A DNA stretch of 64,000 nt from Natronococcus roseus. GTDB lineage: Archaea; Halobacteriota; Halobacteria; Halobacteriales; Natrialbaceae. The position numbers and the translations under genes were made by a program. Below the pieces are notes generated by a model. The model saw only the letters and a list, made by a program, of their open reading frames with translations, was not told where the DNA came from and searched no databases. The stretch is from the NCBI RefSeq assembly GCF_043677095.1, contig NZ_JBHLJR010000003.1, positions 62,001-126,000 on the forward strand, given 5' to 3'. This document shows, in pieces, positions 1-10,105 of this stretch (position 1 is the stretch's first letter; each line of letters opens with the position of its first letter).

Positions 1-1270
1 CGTCGCTGCCGGAAGCGGCGCGCTCACGCTCGGACTCGCCCTCGCTGGCGTCGCGCTCGCTCACGTCGCGGTCGCTCTCGGCGCCCTGGTCGCTGGACTC
101 GCTGCGCTCGGCGTCCCGTTCGGTGCCTTCCTCGGCCTCCCGGTCGGACTCGGCCTCGCGTTGGTCGTTCGCGCGTTCGTCGCGCTCGCTCTCGTCGGAC
201 GTGCGCTCGGCACTGTCGCTGTCGTTCTCGCTGAGTTCCGACTCGGCCTCCTCGCGGTCGATTTCGTCGCGGACCGTGCGATCGCCGACGTCCTCGCTCT
301 CGACGCTGTCGAAGCGCTCGCGGTCGCCGTCGTCGATCCGATCGCGCTCGTCGGTTTCGGCGCTGCTCTCGCTTTCATCGCGCTCCTGGGATTCGCTCTC
401 GCTCGAGTCGCTCTCACTGGCGTCGGTGCCGGTGTCGCTCTCGGCCGATTGGGTCTCGGCGGCGTCACGCTCGCTCTCCGCGCGGTCCCTCGAGTCCGAC
501 GTCCGCTCGCCCTCGCTCTGGCTCGAGTCGCCCCGTTCGGACTCGCTCACCTCGAGGTCGGCGCGGTCGGCGTCGACCTCGCTCTCGCTGGCGTCGCGCT
601 CGGACTCGGACGACTCGCTGTCGCTCGCACCCGCGCGCTCGTCGTGTTCGCTCCGGGTGGTCTCGTCCTCGTCGTACGTGCTGTCCCCGTCGCGGCTGTC
701 GTGCTCGCTGTGGGTGCTGTCGCGCTCGCGCTCGCCCTCGCTGGCGTCGCTCGCGTCGCGCTCGTGCTCGCGATCGTCCCGCTCGTTCTCGACGTCGGTG
801 TCGTCGACCGTCCGCTCGGAACGGTCACTGTCGCTCTCGTCGACAGTACTGGCGTCGCGCTCGCTCGAGCCCTCGCGCTGTTCGTCGCGGTCGTTCAGCT
901 CGGAATCGATTCGTTCGTCCTCGCTTGCGCTGTCACTGGCGCTGGCGCGGTCGCTGCGCTCGCTCTCGGAGAGATCCCTGTCGCTGGCGCTGTCACTGGC
1001 GCTGTCGCGTTCGCTCAGGTCGCGCTCGCTATCGCTCTCGCTGTGATCGAGATTACCACGCTCCCGGTCGCTCTGGCTCTCACTCTCCCGTTCGTCGAGG
1101 TCCGTCTCGGTGGCGGTTTGCTCGTCCGTCTGTTCACTCACGTCGCATCGTTCGTCGTCCAGTGTGTAGACGACGACGTGGTCGTCGGGACCGACGACGC
1201 TGCCGGCGCCGATGGCGCCGGCGAGCACGATGAGCCCGATGGCCGTGAGTACGCTGAGTTCCTGAATCAT
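1..1270 (-). CDS. Ser/Asp/Glu/Arg low-complexity membrane-anchored protein (3' end outside window)
   Basis: The minus-strand frame starting at ATG 1268-1270 stays open to the left window edge, giving at least 423 codons with no stop; I checked the frame for TTA, CTA and TCA on the plus strand. The N-terminus (MIQELSVLTAIG...) is one hydrophobic segment at about residues 6-28, a signal or anchor helix. After about 50 residues the chain becomes a long run of S, D, E and R with SESERD- and SDSASD-like words. This resembles Ser-Asp stalks of surface proteins, but Arg balances the acid charge, which is odd for a halophile. Plus-strand Ser/Leu-rich and Val/Ala/Leu-rich readings of the same DNA are shadows. 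A surface stalk or spacer role is inference; no enzyme domain is visible in the part seen. Confidence 0.7.
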   Translation of the reverse strand, partial: MIQELSVLTAIGLIVLAGAIGAGSVVGPDDHVVVYTLDDERCDVSEQTDEQTATETDLDERESESQSDRERGNLDHSESDSERDLSERDSASDSASDRDLSESERSDRASASDSASEDERIDSELNDRDEQREGSSERDASTVDESDSDRSERTVDDTDVENERDDREHERDASDASEGERERDSTHSEHDSRDGDSTYDEDETTRSEHDERAGASDSESSESERDASESEVDADRADLEVSESERGDSSQSEGERTSDSRDRAESERDAAETQSAESDTGTDASESDSSESESQERDESESSAETDERDRIDDGDRERFDSVESEDVGDRTVRDEIDREEAESELSENDSDSAERTSDESERDERANDQREAESDREAEEGTERDAERSESSDQGAESDRDVSERDASEGESERERAASGSD

Positions 1271-1528
1271 GTTCCTGTTCGTCGCCTCGTCTGATAGGCT
1301 GCGCCGTCGAGCAGCTCACCACCATCTCCGCACGGCACGCTCAAGAACGGGCGGCGAAGCTTCGGGAAGAACGGCGGCGATCTGCGGTTCTTGACGCCGA
1401 TCGGCGCCGTCGATACCGGATAACGGCCGCCCCGTTCCGAACGAACGTGACCGCTGTCGAAGAATCCGCCCGGATCTTCCTCTCCGGTTCATGTCGGTTC
1501 GAGGAGTGACCGTTCGTATCGAACGGCG

Positions 1529-2143
1529 ATGACGAAACGATGCCCCTACTGCGGCGAGTCGGTTGCCGACGAGGAGTACGTCTCACACCTCGAGCGGGCC
1601 CACGACGGCGAGCTCGAGGGACTGGACCGCCGGCTCGTCGACGAACACGGTCGCACCGCGTCCAGAAACGTCAAGCCGTACGTCCTCGGCGTCGCCGTCG
1701 TCGTCCTGTTCGTCGTCGCGTACCTGGCGATCTTCCTGATGCCCGCGCCGGTCGAAACCGCGGCGGTCCAGCAACCCGACGCGGACAGCCCGACCCACCT
1801 TCACGGCGATATCCTCCTCGAGTACGACGGGACGGTCGTCGACTTCGACGATCCGCAGTACATCGAGCAGGACGGCTGCTTCCACTTCCACGACTACGAC
1901 AACGCCGAGGTCTGGCACGTCCACTGCGAGGGCGTCACCCTCGAGTACGCCGTGGCGACGCTCGGGATGGAGCTCGCCGAGGACTCCCTCGTCGTCGAGG
2001 GCGAGGCGTACGACGAGGACGACGCCGGAACCGCCGTCTCGGCGACCGTAAACGGCGATCCCGTCGATCCGGAACGGTACGTCCTCGAGGACGGTGACGA
2101 CGTTCGCATCGTCGCCGAAACGGATCGGGAGGGAGATTCGTGA
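1529..2143 (+). CDS. C2H2 zinc-finger / single-TM / His-rich ectodomain protein
   Basis: A 204-residue protein in three parts. Residues 5-25 form a C-x2-C-x11-H-x4-H zinc finger (C5, C8, H20, H25). Residues about 50-72 are one strongly hydrophobic helix. The remaining ~130 residues should lie on the other side of the membrane. They carry a His-rich patch (THLHG near 89-93, then CFHFH and WHVHC around 117-133) that looks able to bind a metal. The rest is acidic, as expected for a halophile. I recognise the zinc finger but no named family for the whole. A membrane metal sensor or metal-handling protein is a guess from composition. It is transcribed toward the Bat-like regulator about 90 bp downstream. 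Confidence 0.8.
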   Translation: MTKRCPYCGESVADEEYVSHLERAHDGELEGLDRRLVDEHGRTASRNVKPYVLGVAVVVLFVVAYLAIFLMPAPVETAAVQQPDADSPTHLHGDILLEYDGTVVDFDDPQYIEQDGCFHFHDYDNAEVWHVHCEGVTLEYAVATLGMELAEDSLVVEGEAYDEDDAGTAVSATVNGDPVDPERYVLEDGDDVRIVAETDREGDS

Positions 2144-2234
2144 CGACAGCACCGACTCCTCACGAACGGAGAACGTCTCACAAGCGGAGAACGTCCACTG
2201 AAGTTACCCAGCAGCATCGGAGTGTACGGAAAAT

Positions 2235-5200
2235 ATGTCTATTGGTGTACAGTTATGCGCAATGGCGACCTTCTATAGACACATGACAACACACTTTCCC
2301 TCATCCGTCGACGATCCGCTGTTCAGGGACGTAGCGGAGACCGGTGCCGACGGGCTGGTCGTCCTCGATACCGACGGGACGATCGTCTTTACGAGTTCGC
2401 ACGTACCCGACCTCCTCGGTTACGACGCCGAGGAACTCCTCGAAGGCCCGGTCGATCGTCTCCTTCCCGACGGCGACACGAACCCGCTCGAGCCCGTTCT
2501 CGATCGGGCGCCGGCGGCCGACGCCAACCGAACGCGCGACCGGATCGACTGCGAACTCGCCCACCGCACCGGGCGTTCGATCCCCGTAGAGTTGGCCGCG
2601 GCGACGGTCGACATCGACGGTGAGCGCTACCGCACGGTCGTCGTTCGGACGGACCCCGAACCGACCCCGAACCGGCGACCGAGCCGCGATCGTCCGCCGA
2701 CGAGGATCGAGATCGACGGCCGCCGTTCGGACTCCGGACCCCAAGCGCGAACCGAACGCGACGTCGACGAGAACCGGCTCGAGGCGCTCTACGACGCGAG
2801 CCGGAAGCTCCACGCGGCCGAGACGAGAGGTGACGTCGGGCGGATCGCGGTCGAGCTCATTCAGACGGTACTCGGTCGATCCTACGCCGCGGTGTGGCGG
2901 TTCGACGCCGACGGCGAGGTGCTCGAGCCCCTGGCCGCCAGCAGATCGGTTCGCTCGTCGGCCGTCGACGACGGCGCCGCAGCAGACATCGCGCCGATCC
3001 CGACGGGGACGGTCGAGATGGAGGTCTTCCGCGAGGGAGACGCCAGACTCGTCGAGACGTACCACACCGTCGACCGGTCGGCACATCCCGAGATCGGGCT
3101 CGAGGAGCGACTCGTCGTGCCCCTCGGCGAGACCGGGCTCCTGACTGTCGGCTCGACCGACGGCGAGGCGATCGACGACTCGCTGCGAAACCTGATCGGA
3201 ATCCTGGCGTCGACGATCAGGGCCGCGTTCGACCGCCTCGACGCCGAGGACGCGATCCGACACCGGTCGGCGGCGATGGAGTCGGCGATGGACGGGATGG
3301 CGATCTCGGACGAGTCCGGCGAGCTCCGGTACGTAAACCGCGCGCTCGCCGACCTGCACGGCTACGACGTGGACGAACTCGTCGGCTCGTCGTGGCAGAT
3401 CCTCTTTCCGAGCGAAGAGGTCGATCGACTCGAGCGGGACGCCATTCCCGCCGTACTGGAGGCAGGCTACTGGCGCGGGGAGGCGGTGGGACGGCAGTCG
3501 GACGGCACTCGCTTCTACCAGGAACACTCCCTCACCGCGCTCGAGGACGGGATCGTCTGCGTCGTGCGCGACGTTACCGACCGGAAGTCCTGGGAGCAGC
3601 GACTCGAGGCGCTCAACGTCGTCGCCCGCGAGCTGATGTGCGCCGAGACCGCAGCGGACATCGCTCGAACCGGTGCCGAGGCCGTCGAGACCGTCCTCGA
3701 GTTCGAGACCGCCTGCGTTCGACTGTTCGAGCCGGAGACGAACCAACTCGAGTGCGTCGCGATGACCGACGGGGCCAGGGAGCTCCTGGAGATGCGAACC
3801 GCCTACGACCTCGAGGCGACGCTGGCCGGGCGCGCGTTCAGAAACCGGGAGCCGGTACGGAACGCAATCGTCGAGCAGGAACGGACCGATCCGGAGCTGT
3901 TCGAACACTCGAGCATCCACGTTCCGATCGGAGCCCACGGCGTTCTTACGGTGCTCGCACGGGAGGACGAGAGCCTCGACGGCAGCGACCTGCATCTCAC
4001 GAAGATGCTGGCGATGGGCATCGGCGCGGCGCTGACCCGGGCCGAGCGGACCCAGCTCCTGCGCACCCAGGAGCGAGAGCTCCGCCAGCAGCGCGATCAG
4101 CTCGAGACGCTGAACCGGATCAACGCAGTCAACAACGACCTCGTCACCGGACTGGTGGCAGCGACGACCCGCGAGGAACTCGACCGAATGATCTGCGAGC
4201 AGCTGGTCGCGTCGGATCTCTACCGAAGCGCCTGGATCGGCCGCGTCGAGGGAGTCGACGATCGGATCGGATCGCCCGTCGCTGCCGGCGTCGAGGACGG
4301 CTACCTCGAGACCGTGACGAAAACCCGACTGGGTTCGATCGCCGGCGGCACCGTCGAGCGGGCGGTCGAAACCGGTGGCGTTCACGTCGTCCGGCAGTAC
4401 CAGATCACGGAGAGCCACGAGGCCGACGACGAGCCCATCAAGGACGTCGAAGCAATCGCCGCGGTCCCGCTACTGTACGGCGAACAGACCGTCGGTGTGC
4501 TCGTCCTCAACAGCGTTCGCGACGACGTCTTCACCGAGGACGCCATCGCGGGGTTCGAGTCGCTCGGCAGGATCGTCGGCTTCGCCAAAAACGCCCTCAA
4601 GAGCCGGGAGCTGCTGCTGGCCGACTCCATCGTCGAACTCGAGTTCTCGCTTCGCGACCGGGCCGTCTTCTACGTCCGGCTCACGGCCGAGTACGACTGT
4701 CGCTGCGAGTTCCGGCGCGCGATCCCCCTCGAGAACGGCCGCGTGATGCTCTACCACCGGGTTTCGGGCGTGGAACCGGCGACCGTCCTCGAGGCCGCCG
4801 AGGCGGCCTCGGAGATCGAAAGCGCCCGCGCGGTCTCGGAGCGCCACGACGGGTTCGTCCTCCAGACCGTGACCGAGAACTCGATGATCCAGCTCGCCCT
4901 CGAGTCCGGGACCGCGGTCCGCTCGGCGGTCGCCGAGGGCGGCGAGGGAACGGTCGTCATCGAAGCCCCCCAGAGCGCCGACGTCCGCGACGTCGTCGCG
5001 ACGTTCGACGGCGAGTTCGACGGCCTCGAGCTCGTCGCCAAACGCGAGCGCGAGCGCTCGGTGACGACCGCCGACACCTTCCGGGAATCCGTCGGCGACC
5101 AGCTGACCGACAAGCAACGCGCGGCCCTCGAGTCGGCGTACTTCGCCGGCTACTACGACTGGCCCCGGAAGATCACGGCCGAGGAGCTGGCCGACTCGAT

Positions 5201-5318
5201 CGGGATCTCCTCCTCGACGCTCCACCAGCACCTCCGCCGCGGGAACTGGTGTCTGCTGTCGGCGTTTTTCGGCACCGGCGAGGACGACTCGGATGTGGAG
5301 GCGCCTCACTCGAGGTGA
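2235..5318 (+). CDS. Bacterioopsin-activator (Bat)-type PAS/GAF transcriptional regulator
   Basis: A 1027-residue haloarchaeal sensor-regulator. An N-terminal PAS domain (about 30-130, with DTDGTIVFTSSHV) is followed by a GAF domain (about 185-325), a second PAS (about 345-445, SDESGELRYVN), then two more GAF domains (about 450-590 and 640-790). A bacterioopsin-activator core follows, and an HTH_10 DNA-binding domain sits at 956-1003 (LTDKQRAALESAYFAGYYDW). This is the usual order for Bat-like regulators that answer light, redox or oxygen cues. No histidine kinase core is present, so signalling probably passes straight to DNA binding. Starts at 2262 (MATFYRH) or 2283 are possible; an AT-rich stretch at 2230-2237 would suit a leaderless start near 2262. 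The target genes are not shown by the sequence. Confidence 0.9.
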   Translation: MSIGVQLCAMATFYRHMTTHFPSSVDDPLFRDVAETGADGLVVLDTDGTIVFTSSHVPDLLGYDAEELLEGPVDRLLPDGDTNPLEPVLDRAPAADANRTRDRIDCELAHRTGRSIPVELAAATVDIDGERYRTVVVRTDPEPTPNRRPSRDRPPTRIEIDGRRSDSGPQARTERDVDENRLEALYDASRKLHAAETRGDVGRIAVELIQTVLGRSYAAVWRFDADGEVLEPLAASRSVRSSAVDDGAAADIAPIPTGTVEMEVFREGDARLVETYHTVDRSAHPEIGLEERLVVPLGETGLLTVGSTDGEAIDDSLRNLIGILASTIRAAFDRLDAEDAIRHRSAAMESAMDGMAISDESGELRYVNRALADLHGYDVDELVGSSWQILFPSEEVDRLERDAIPAVLEAGYWRGEAVGRQSDGTRFYQEHSLTALEDGIVCVVRDVTDRKSWEQRLEALNVVARELMCAETAADIARTGAEAVETVLEFETACVRLFEPETNQLECVAMTDGARELLEMRTAYDLEATLAGRAFRNREPVRNAIVEQERTDPELFEHSSIHVPIGAHGVLTVLAREDESLDGSDLHLTKMLAMGIGAALTRAERTQLLRTQERELRQQRDQLETLNRINAVNNDLVTGLVAATTREELDRMICEQLVASDLYRSAWIGRVEGVDDRIGSPVAAGVEDGYLETVTKTRLGSIAGGTVERAVETGGVHVVRQYQITESHEADDEPIKDVEAIAAVPLLYGEQTVGVLVLNSVRDDVFTEDAIAGFESLGRIVGFAKNALKSRELLLADSIVELEFSLRDRAVFYVRLTAEYDCRCEFRRAIPLENGRVMLYHRVSGVEPATVLEAAEAASEIESARAVSERHDGFVLQTVTENSMIQLALESGTAVRSAVAEGGEGTVVIEAPQSADVRDVVATFDGEFDGLELVAKRERERSVTTADTFRESVGDQLTDKQRAALESAYFAGYYDWPRKITAEELADSIGISSSTLHQHLRRGNWCLLSAFFGTGEDDSDVEAPHSR

Positions 5319-5420
5319 GCGATCGTCCGAGGACTCCTCACGAATTGAACCTCAAAACCCAGCACGACCGGAACGCTTTGCGTTCCAGTCAACCCAGACA
5401 TCTCGAAGAAATGTGTCGGA

Positions 5421-5441
5421 CGCCGAAGCCAGGACTCGAAC
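5421..5441 (-). repeat. Direct copy of the 3' end of tRNA-Asn (possible att remnant)
   Basis: These 21 bases are identical to 5575-5595, the acceptor 3' strand and 3' half of the T arm of tRNA-Asn, in the same orientation and 154 bp away. Integrases often use this part of a tRNA gene as an attachment site, and integration or excision leaves such a partial copy. Only about 130 bp lie between the copies and no integrase gene is present. Confidence 0.6.
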
Positions 5442-5513
5442 GGGTGCGAGACGGTCGGCCTCACTCCGTTCGGCCGCATGCGACTCGCGTGCTCGAGTCC
5501 TGCTTGTATCGCG

Positions 5514-5572
5514 TTTGCGAAACCTGCATTCGCTCGGAGCTACTGCTCCTCGCGAGCGATTAGTTTCGCAAA
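5514..5572 (-). terminator. Long inverted repeat directly downstream of tRNA-Asn
   Basis: A 10-bp perfect outer stem (TTTGCGAAAC against GTTTCGCAAA) encloses a further CGCTCG/CGAGCG and GAGC/GCTC stem. It begins two bases past the 3' end of the tRNA on the tRNA strand, so it may help end or process the transcript. It lies between the two tRNA 3'-end copies. The terminator role is inference. Confidence 0.4.
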
Positions 5573-5574
5573 AG

Positions 5575-5647
5575 CGCCGAAGCCAGGACTCGAACCTGGG
5601 ACAACCTCGTTAACAGCGAGGTGCTCTACCATCTGAGCTACTTCGGC
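5575..5647 (-). tRNA. tRNA-Asn (GTT)
   Basis: The minus strand reads as a full cloverleaf: acceptor GCCGAAG pairs with CTTCGGC, the D arm contains GCTCAGATGGTAGAGC, the anticodon stem-loop centres on CTGTTAA giving anticodon GTT, and the T arm holds GGTTCGAGTCC. The discriminator base is G and CCA is not encoded. No intron is seen. The next gene, read away from it, is the CCA-adding enzyme. Confidence 0.95.
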
Positions 5648-5742
5648 TCATCATCTGGTAATCGGGTAGGTTTGATAGGGCTTTCGTTTTTCCCTCCCCG
5701 AGTTCGACACGCTTTCACGCGGCGCTGCAGTACTCCGACGCA

Positions 5743-7140
5743 ATGAGCGAGGACGAGGCCGACCGCGACGGCGGGCCGGACGGGGCGAACGACGATTTCG
5801 AGTCGGTGCTATCCCGAGTCCGAGATCGGATCGATCCGGACGCCGACGAACGAGCGCGGCTGCGCGCGGTCGCGGAGACGCTCACCGAGCGGGCCGAGGA
5901 CGCAGCGACCGACCTGGCTCCCGGCGCGGACGTCCTGCAGGTCGGCTCGTCGGCACGAGGAACCTGGATCAGCGGCGACCGGGATATCGACGTCTTCGTC
6001 CGCTTTCCGCCGGAACTCGACCGCGAGACGCTCGAGGAGTACGGTCTCGAGGTCGGCCACGAAACGGTGCCCGACGGCCACGAGGAGTACGCCGAACACC
6101 CCTACGTCAAGGGCGAGGTCGAGGGGTTCGACGTCGACGTCGTCCCCTGCTTTCGTCTCGAGTCGGCGACCGAGATCCGCTCGGCCGTCGACCGGACCCC
6201 GTTTCACAACCGCTACCTCGAGGAGCGCCTCGACGAGGAGCTGGCGGCCGACGTGCGCCTCGCCAAACAGTTCCTGAAGGGGATCGGCGCCTACGGGAGC
6301 GACCTTCGGACCAGCGGGTTCAGCGGCTACCTCACCGAGTTGCTCGTCGTCGAGTACGGCGGGTTCCGATCGCTGCTCGAGGCCGCAGCCGACTGGCAGC
6401 CGCCGGTCGAACTCGATCCCGAGGATCACGGACGAGCGTCGTTTTCGGATCCGCTGATCGTTATCGACCCGACCGATCCCGAGCGCAACGTCGCCGCCGT
6501 CTGCGCCGCCGAAAACGTCGCCCGGCTCCAGCACTACGCCCGCGAGTTCCTCGCCGCACCTTCGACCAGCTTCTTCGAACCCCGCGAGCCCGAGCCGCTG
6601 ACGGCCGCGGCGCTTCGCGACCGACTCGCGGATCGGGAGGCGACCGCCGTGGCGGTCCGATTCGAGGCCCCCGACCTCGTCGACGATCAGCTCTACCCGC
6701 AGCTCCGGAAGTCCCTCGAGGGGATCGTCGGCGGCCTCGACGACCGCGGATTCGACGTTCTCAGAGCGGACACGTTCGCCGACGAGACGGCCGTCGTCTT
6801 CGCGGAACTGGCCGTCGCCGAACGACCAGCGATCGAACGCCACCTCGGGCCGCCGATCCACGTCCGCGACCACGCCGAGGGGTTCTACGACGCCTACGCC
6901 GACGACCCCGACGTCTACGGTCCGTTCATCGACGGCGACCGCTACGTCGCGGAGCGAAAGCGGGACTGCACGACCGCTCGAGGGTACCTCGAGAGCGACC
7001 GCCTGTTCGACGTCGGGCTCGGCGCACACGTCGAGACGGCCCTCGAAGAGAGGTACGACGTGCTCGTCGGGGACGAGACGACGGCGCTGCTCCCCGAGTT
7101 CGAACGCCAGCTGGGCGCGTACTTCGATCCGCGACCCTGA
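5743..7140 (+). CDS. cca: CCA-adding enzyme (class I archaeal tRNA nucleotidyltransferase)
   Basis: A 465-residue enzyme that adds or repairs the 3' CCA end of tRNAs using CTP and ATP, without a nucleic acid template. The class I nucleotidyltransferase signature is clear near residues 67-85: GSSARGTWISGDRDIDVFV, where the GS motif and the DxD aspartates bind the metal-nucleotide. A third acidic residue follows in FDVDVVPCF. The central PAP/OAS1-like substrate domain and the C-terminal tail domain give the normal archaeal length. The start at 5743 leaves a short acidic tail before the catalytic fold, which is normal in haloarchaea. It stands alone, divergent from tRNA-Asn, a gene that itself lacks an encoded CCA. 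Confidence 0.95.
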   Translation: MSEDEADRDGGPDGANDDFESVLSRVRDRIDPDADERARLRAVAETLTERAEDAATDLAPGADVLQVGSSARGTWISGDRDIDVFVRFPPELDRETLEEYGLEVGHETVPDGHEEYAEHPYVKGEVEGFDVDVVPCFRLESATEIRSAVDRTPFHNRYLEERLDEELAADVRLAKQFLKGIGAYGSDLRTSGFSGYLTELLVVEYGGFRSLLEAAADWQPPVELDPEDHGRASFSDPLIVIDPTDPERNVAAVCAAENVARLQHYAREFLAAPSTSFFEPREPEPLTAAALRDRLADREATAVAVRFEAPDLVDDQLYPQLRKSLEGIVGGLDDRGFDVLRADTFADETAVVFAELAVAERPAIERHLGPPIHVRDHAEGFYDAYADDPDVYGPFIDGDRYVAERKRDCTTARGYLESDRLFDVGLGAHVETALEERYDVLVGDETTALLPEFERQLGAYFDPRP

Positions 7141-7161
7141 GAAATCGATCCGCGCGAGCGC

Positions 7162-8175
<1,014 letters not shown>

Positions 8176-8176
8176 C

Positions 8177-8608
8177 TCACTCGAACAGCGAGAAGTACGT
8201 CTCGATGTCGTCGTCGGTGATCGTTCGCCGGTCGGCGTGGCGAGCGAGAACCGCCGCGGCCTGGGCGACGTTGTCGGCGTAGTCCTCGAGGATGTCCGCC
8301 AGCGCGATCCGGGCGTCCATCGAGACCCGGTACCGGGAGTCGATCTCGAGGCGTGCGATGCGGTCGACGGGTGCGACCGGCAGCTCGAGGGCGGCCTTGT
8401 CGACGACGGTTCCGACCTCGAAGTCCTGGGCCATCAGCGTCTTGCGCCCCTCGGCGTTCGCCCGCTCGGCGGCCTCGGTCGCGAGTTCGCTCCCGCGCTC
8501 CTGGATGCGCTTTGCGAGCTCCTCCGATGCGTCGGCGCTCACCCGAAGTTCACCCGCGTTCCGCCGGATGATCGTATCGACCGGCGCGAACGGGAGTTCG
8601 ACGTTCAT
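8177..8608 (-). CDS. hstA: Archaeal histone (tandem double histone fold)
   Basis: A 143-residue protein made of two fused histone folds. The first runs from MNVELPFAPVDTIIRR and the second from ELPVAPVDRIARL near residue 71. The LP-x-APVD-x-I/L start of each half marks the repeat, and each ends in a T-x2-D-x-type strand-loop (KTLMAQDFEV, RTITDDDIETY). The end-to-end fusion is typical of haloarchaea and would act as a pseudo-dimer. An upstream in-frame start at 8650 exists. I place the start at 8608 because a TATA element lies 27 bp before it and the family begins at MNVELP. The chain is acidic, so its binding to DNA may differ from that of basic histones. RPA is downstream of the same strand group. 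Confidence 0.92.
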   Translation of the reverse strand: MNVELPFAPVDTIIRRNAGELRVSADASEELAKRIQERGSELATEAAERANAEGRKTLMAQDFEVGTVVDKAALELPVAPVDRIARLEIDSRYRVSMDARIALADILEDYADNVAQAAAVLARHADRRTITDDDIETYFSLFE

Positions 8609-8631
8609 ATCATGATAGCCGGAGTTAACTC

Positions 8632-8638
8632 CCTTAAC
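8632..8638 (-). promoter_or_regulatory. TATA element of the histone-HDAC transcript
   Basis: GTTAAGG on the minus strand, centred 27 bp before ATG 8608. This is the spacing of a leaderless haloarchaeal promoter and supports the shorter histone start. Confidence 0.55.
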
Positions 8639-8671
8639 GCTTTTCCTCACGATTCGGCGTTTTTCGCCGCC

Positions 8672-10105
8672 TCAGAACACGTCACTCGCCTCGAGCCGAC
8701 CGTCCCGGACGACGCCGCGGGCGGTGATCTCCTCGCCGAGCCCGACGGTGGCCTCGGTGGTGACGCTCATCGTCGTCTCGCCGTCGTCGAGCACGACCGG
8801 GTCGCCGGCCTGGACGACGACGCCGGTGAACTCGATCTCCTCGCCGGGTTCGGGCTCGTCCGAGCCCGCGTCGTCACCGTCGTCGGCCGTCGATGCCGCC
8901 TCGTTCGTCGATGCTCCGTCGTCACCCTCCGCGAACGACGACAGGCCCGCGTTCCCGTCGCTGTCCGCGCTATCGTCGGCCGTCTCTGCGCTCGAGCCAG
9001 TCTCCGAATCCAGAACCGTTACCGTCGACTGCCAGCCCGCGCTCGCCTCGAGGTCATCCTGCCAGCCGTCCTGGATCTCGACGTCGGCCAGCGCGACCTC
9101 GTCGCCCGGTCCGAGATCGGTGTCGGCCTTCGAGCCCCAGAGCGCGACCCGGATGTCGCCGGTCGCGTCCTGCACCCGAATGTTCCGGACCTGGCCCTCC
9201 GAGCCGTCGTCGCGGTCGAACGTCCGCTTGGGGTCGGCCGATCGAACGACGCCCGCGATGTCGACCGTCTGGCCGATCTCGACGTCCTCGATCGGCACGC
9301 TCTCGGGGACGTACTCGACGTCGGCGTCGACGGCCTCGAGCGCACCTCGGTTGCCGACGTGAAGCTCGAGCGAGCCGTCTCGCTCGCGGACGTAGCCGTC
9401 GACGACCTCGAGGGTGTCGCCGGCCTCGAACTCCGTCACCTGCTCGGCGCGCTCGTCCCACATCGTCACCCGGATTCGACCGGTCGAGTCGCCGACGACG
9501 AGGTTCGCGACCTTCCCCTCGGAGCCGTCGTCGCGGTCGAACGTTCGCACGCTGTCGGTGTCGAGGACGACGCCGACGAGGTTCACGCTCGAGAGGCCGA
9601 GCGACAGCGCCTCGACGGTGTGAACGTCGGATACCTGGACGTCGACCTCGGTGTCGGGGTCGGGTTCGACCTCGTCGACGCTGACTTCGACGCCCGAAAA
9701 CCCCTCCTTCGGTCGACCCTTGATCCGCAACACCTGGCCCTCCTCGAGCTCTTCGAGGGTCGCCTCGGCGTGTTCGTCCCAGAACGCCGCCCGGATCGAG
9801 CCCGTCTCGTCGGCGACCTCGACGTTGACGACGCGGCCGTCTTCGTCCTCGCCGTCGCGCTCGAAGGTCCGCATCTCGCCGATGTCGATCACCTTCGCGA
9901 CGAACTTGGCCTCCTCCATCCCGGGTTCGACGTCGGCGACCCCGCCGACCTCGCTCTCGCCGATCTCGTGGGCGATGAGCATCGCCGCCGTCTCCTCGTC
10001 GGCGAGCCCGCCCATCTGCTCGACTTTCTCCTCGACGGCCTCGCGAAACTCCTCGAGAGAAACGTCCGCCTCGAGGTCCTCGTACACGCCCTCGATGTCG
10101 CTCAT
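8672..10105 (-). CDS. Replication protein A-type ssDNA-binding protein (three OB folds)
   Basis: A 477-residue single-stranded DNA-binding protein for replication and repair. Three OB folds follow one another at about 65-150, 175-265 and 285-370. Each carries the repeated core TF-x-RD and a strand ending in WDE or WGSK (AAFWDEHA, VTMWDERA, VALWGSKA). A Ser/Asp-rich linker (about 380-420) leads to a last strand-rich domain ending in ...GRLEASDVF. The N-terminal ~60 residues are helical and acidic. The start MSDIEGVYEDL at 10105 is favoured over 10135 by similarity to the family. In haloarchaea this stand-alone RPA type is linked to the histone and HDAC genes, as here; I recall it as Rpa2 of Haloferax, but have not confirmed that. 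Confidence 0.9.
   Translation of the reverse strand: MSDIEGVYEDLEADVSLEEFREAVEEKVEQMGGLADEETAAMLIAHEIGESEVGGVADVEPGMEEAKFVAKVIDIGEMRTFERDGEDEDGRVVNVEVADETGSIRAAFWDEHAEATLEELEEGQVLRIKGRPKEGFSGVEVSVDEVEPDPDTEVDVQVSDVHTVEALSLGLSSVNLVGVVLDTDSVRTFDRDDGSEGKVANLVVGDSTGRIRVTMWDERAEQVTEFEAGDTLEVVDGYVRERDGSLELHVGNRGALEAVDADVEYVPESVPIEDVEIGQTVDIAGVVRSADPKRTFDRDDGSEGQVRNIRVQDATGDIRVALWGSKADTDLGPGDEVALADVEIQDGWQDDLEASAGWQSTVTVLDSETGSSAETADDSADSDGNAGLSSFAEGDDGASTNEAASTADDGDDAGSDEPEPGEEIEFTGVVVQAGDPVVLDDGETTMSVTTEATVGLGEEITARGVVRDGRLEASDVF

Noticed and set aside
123..1294. Two long plus-strand frames (Ser-rich and Val/Ala/Leu-rich) at the left edge
   Set aside because: They mirror the minus-strand S/D/E/R repeat frame, which has a proper start with a hydrophobic N-terminal helix and halophile-type composition.
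2301..4418. 705-codon minus-strand frame across the Bat-like regulator
   Set aside because: A GC-rich antisense shadow; the plus strand carries clear PAS, GAF and HTH domains.
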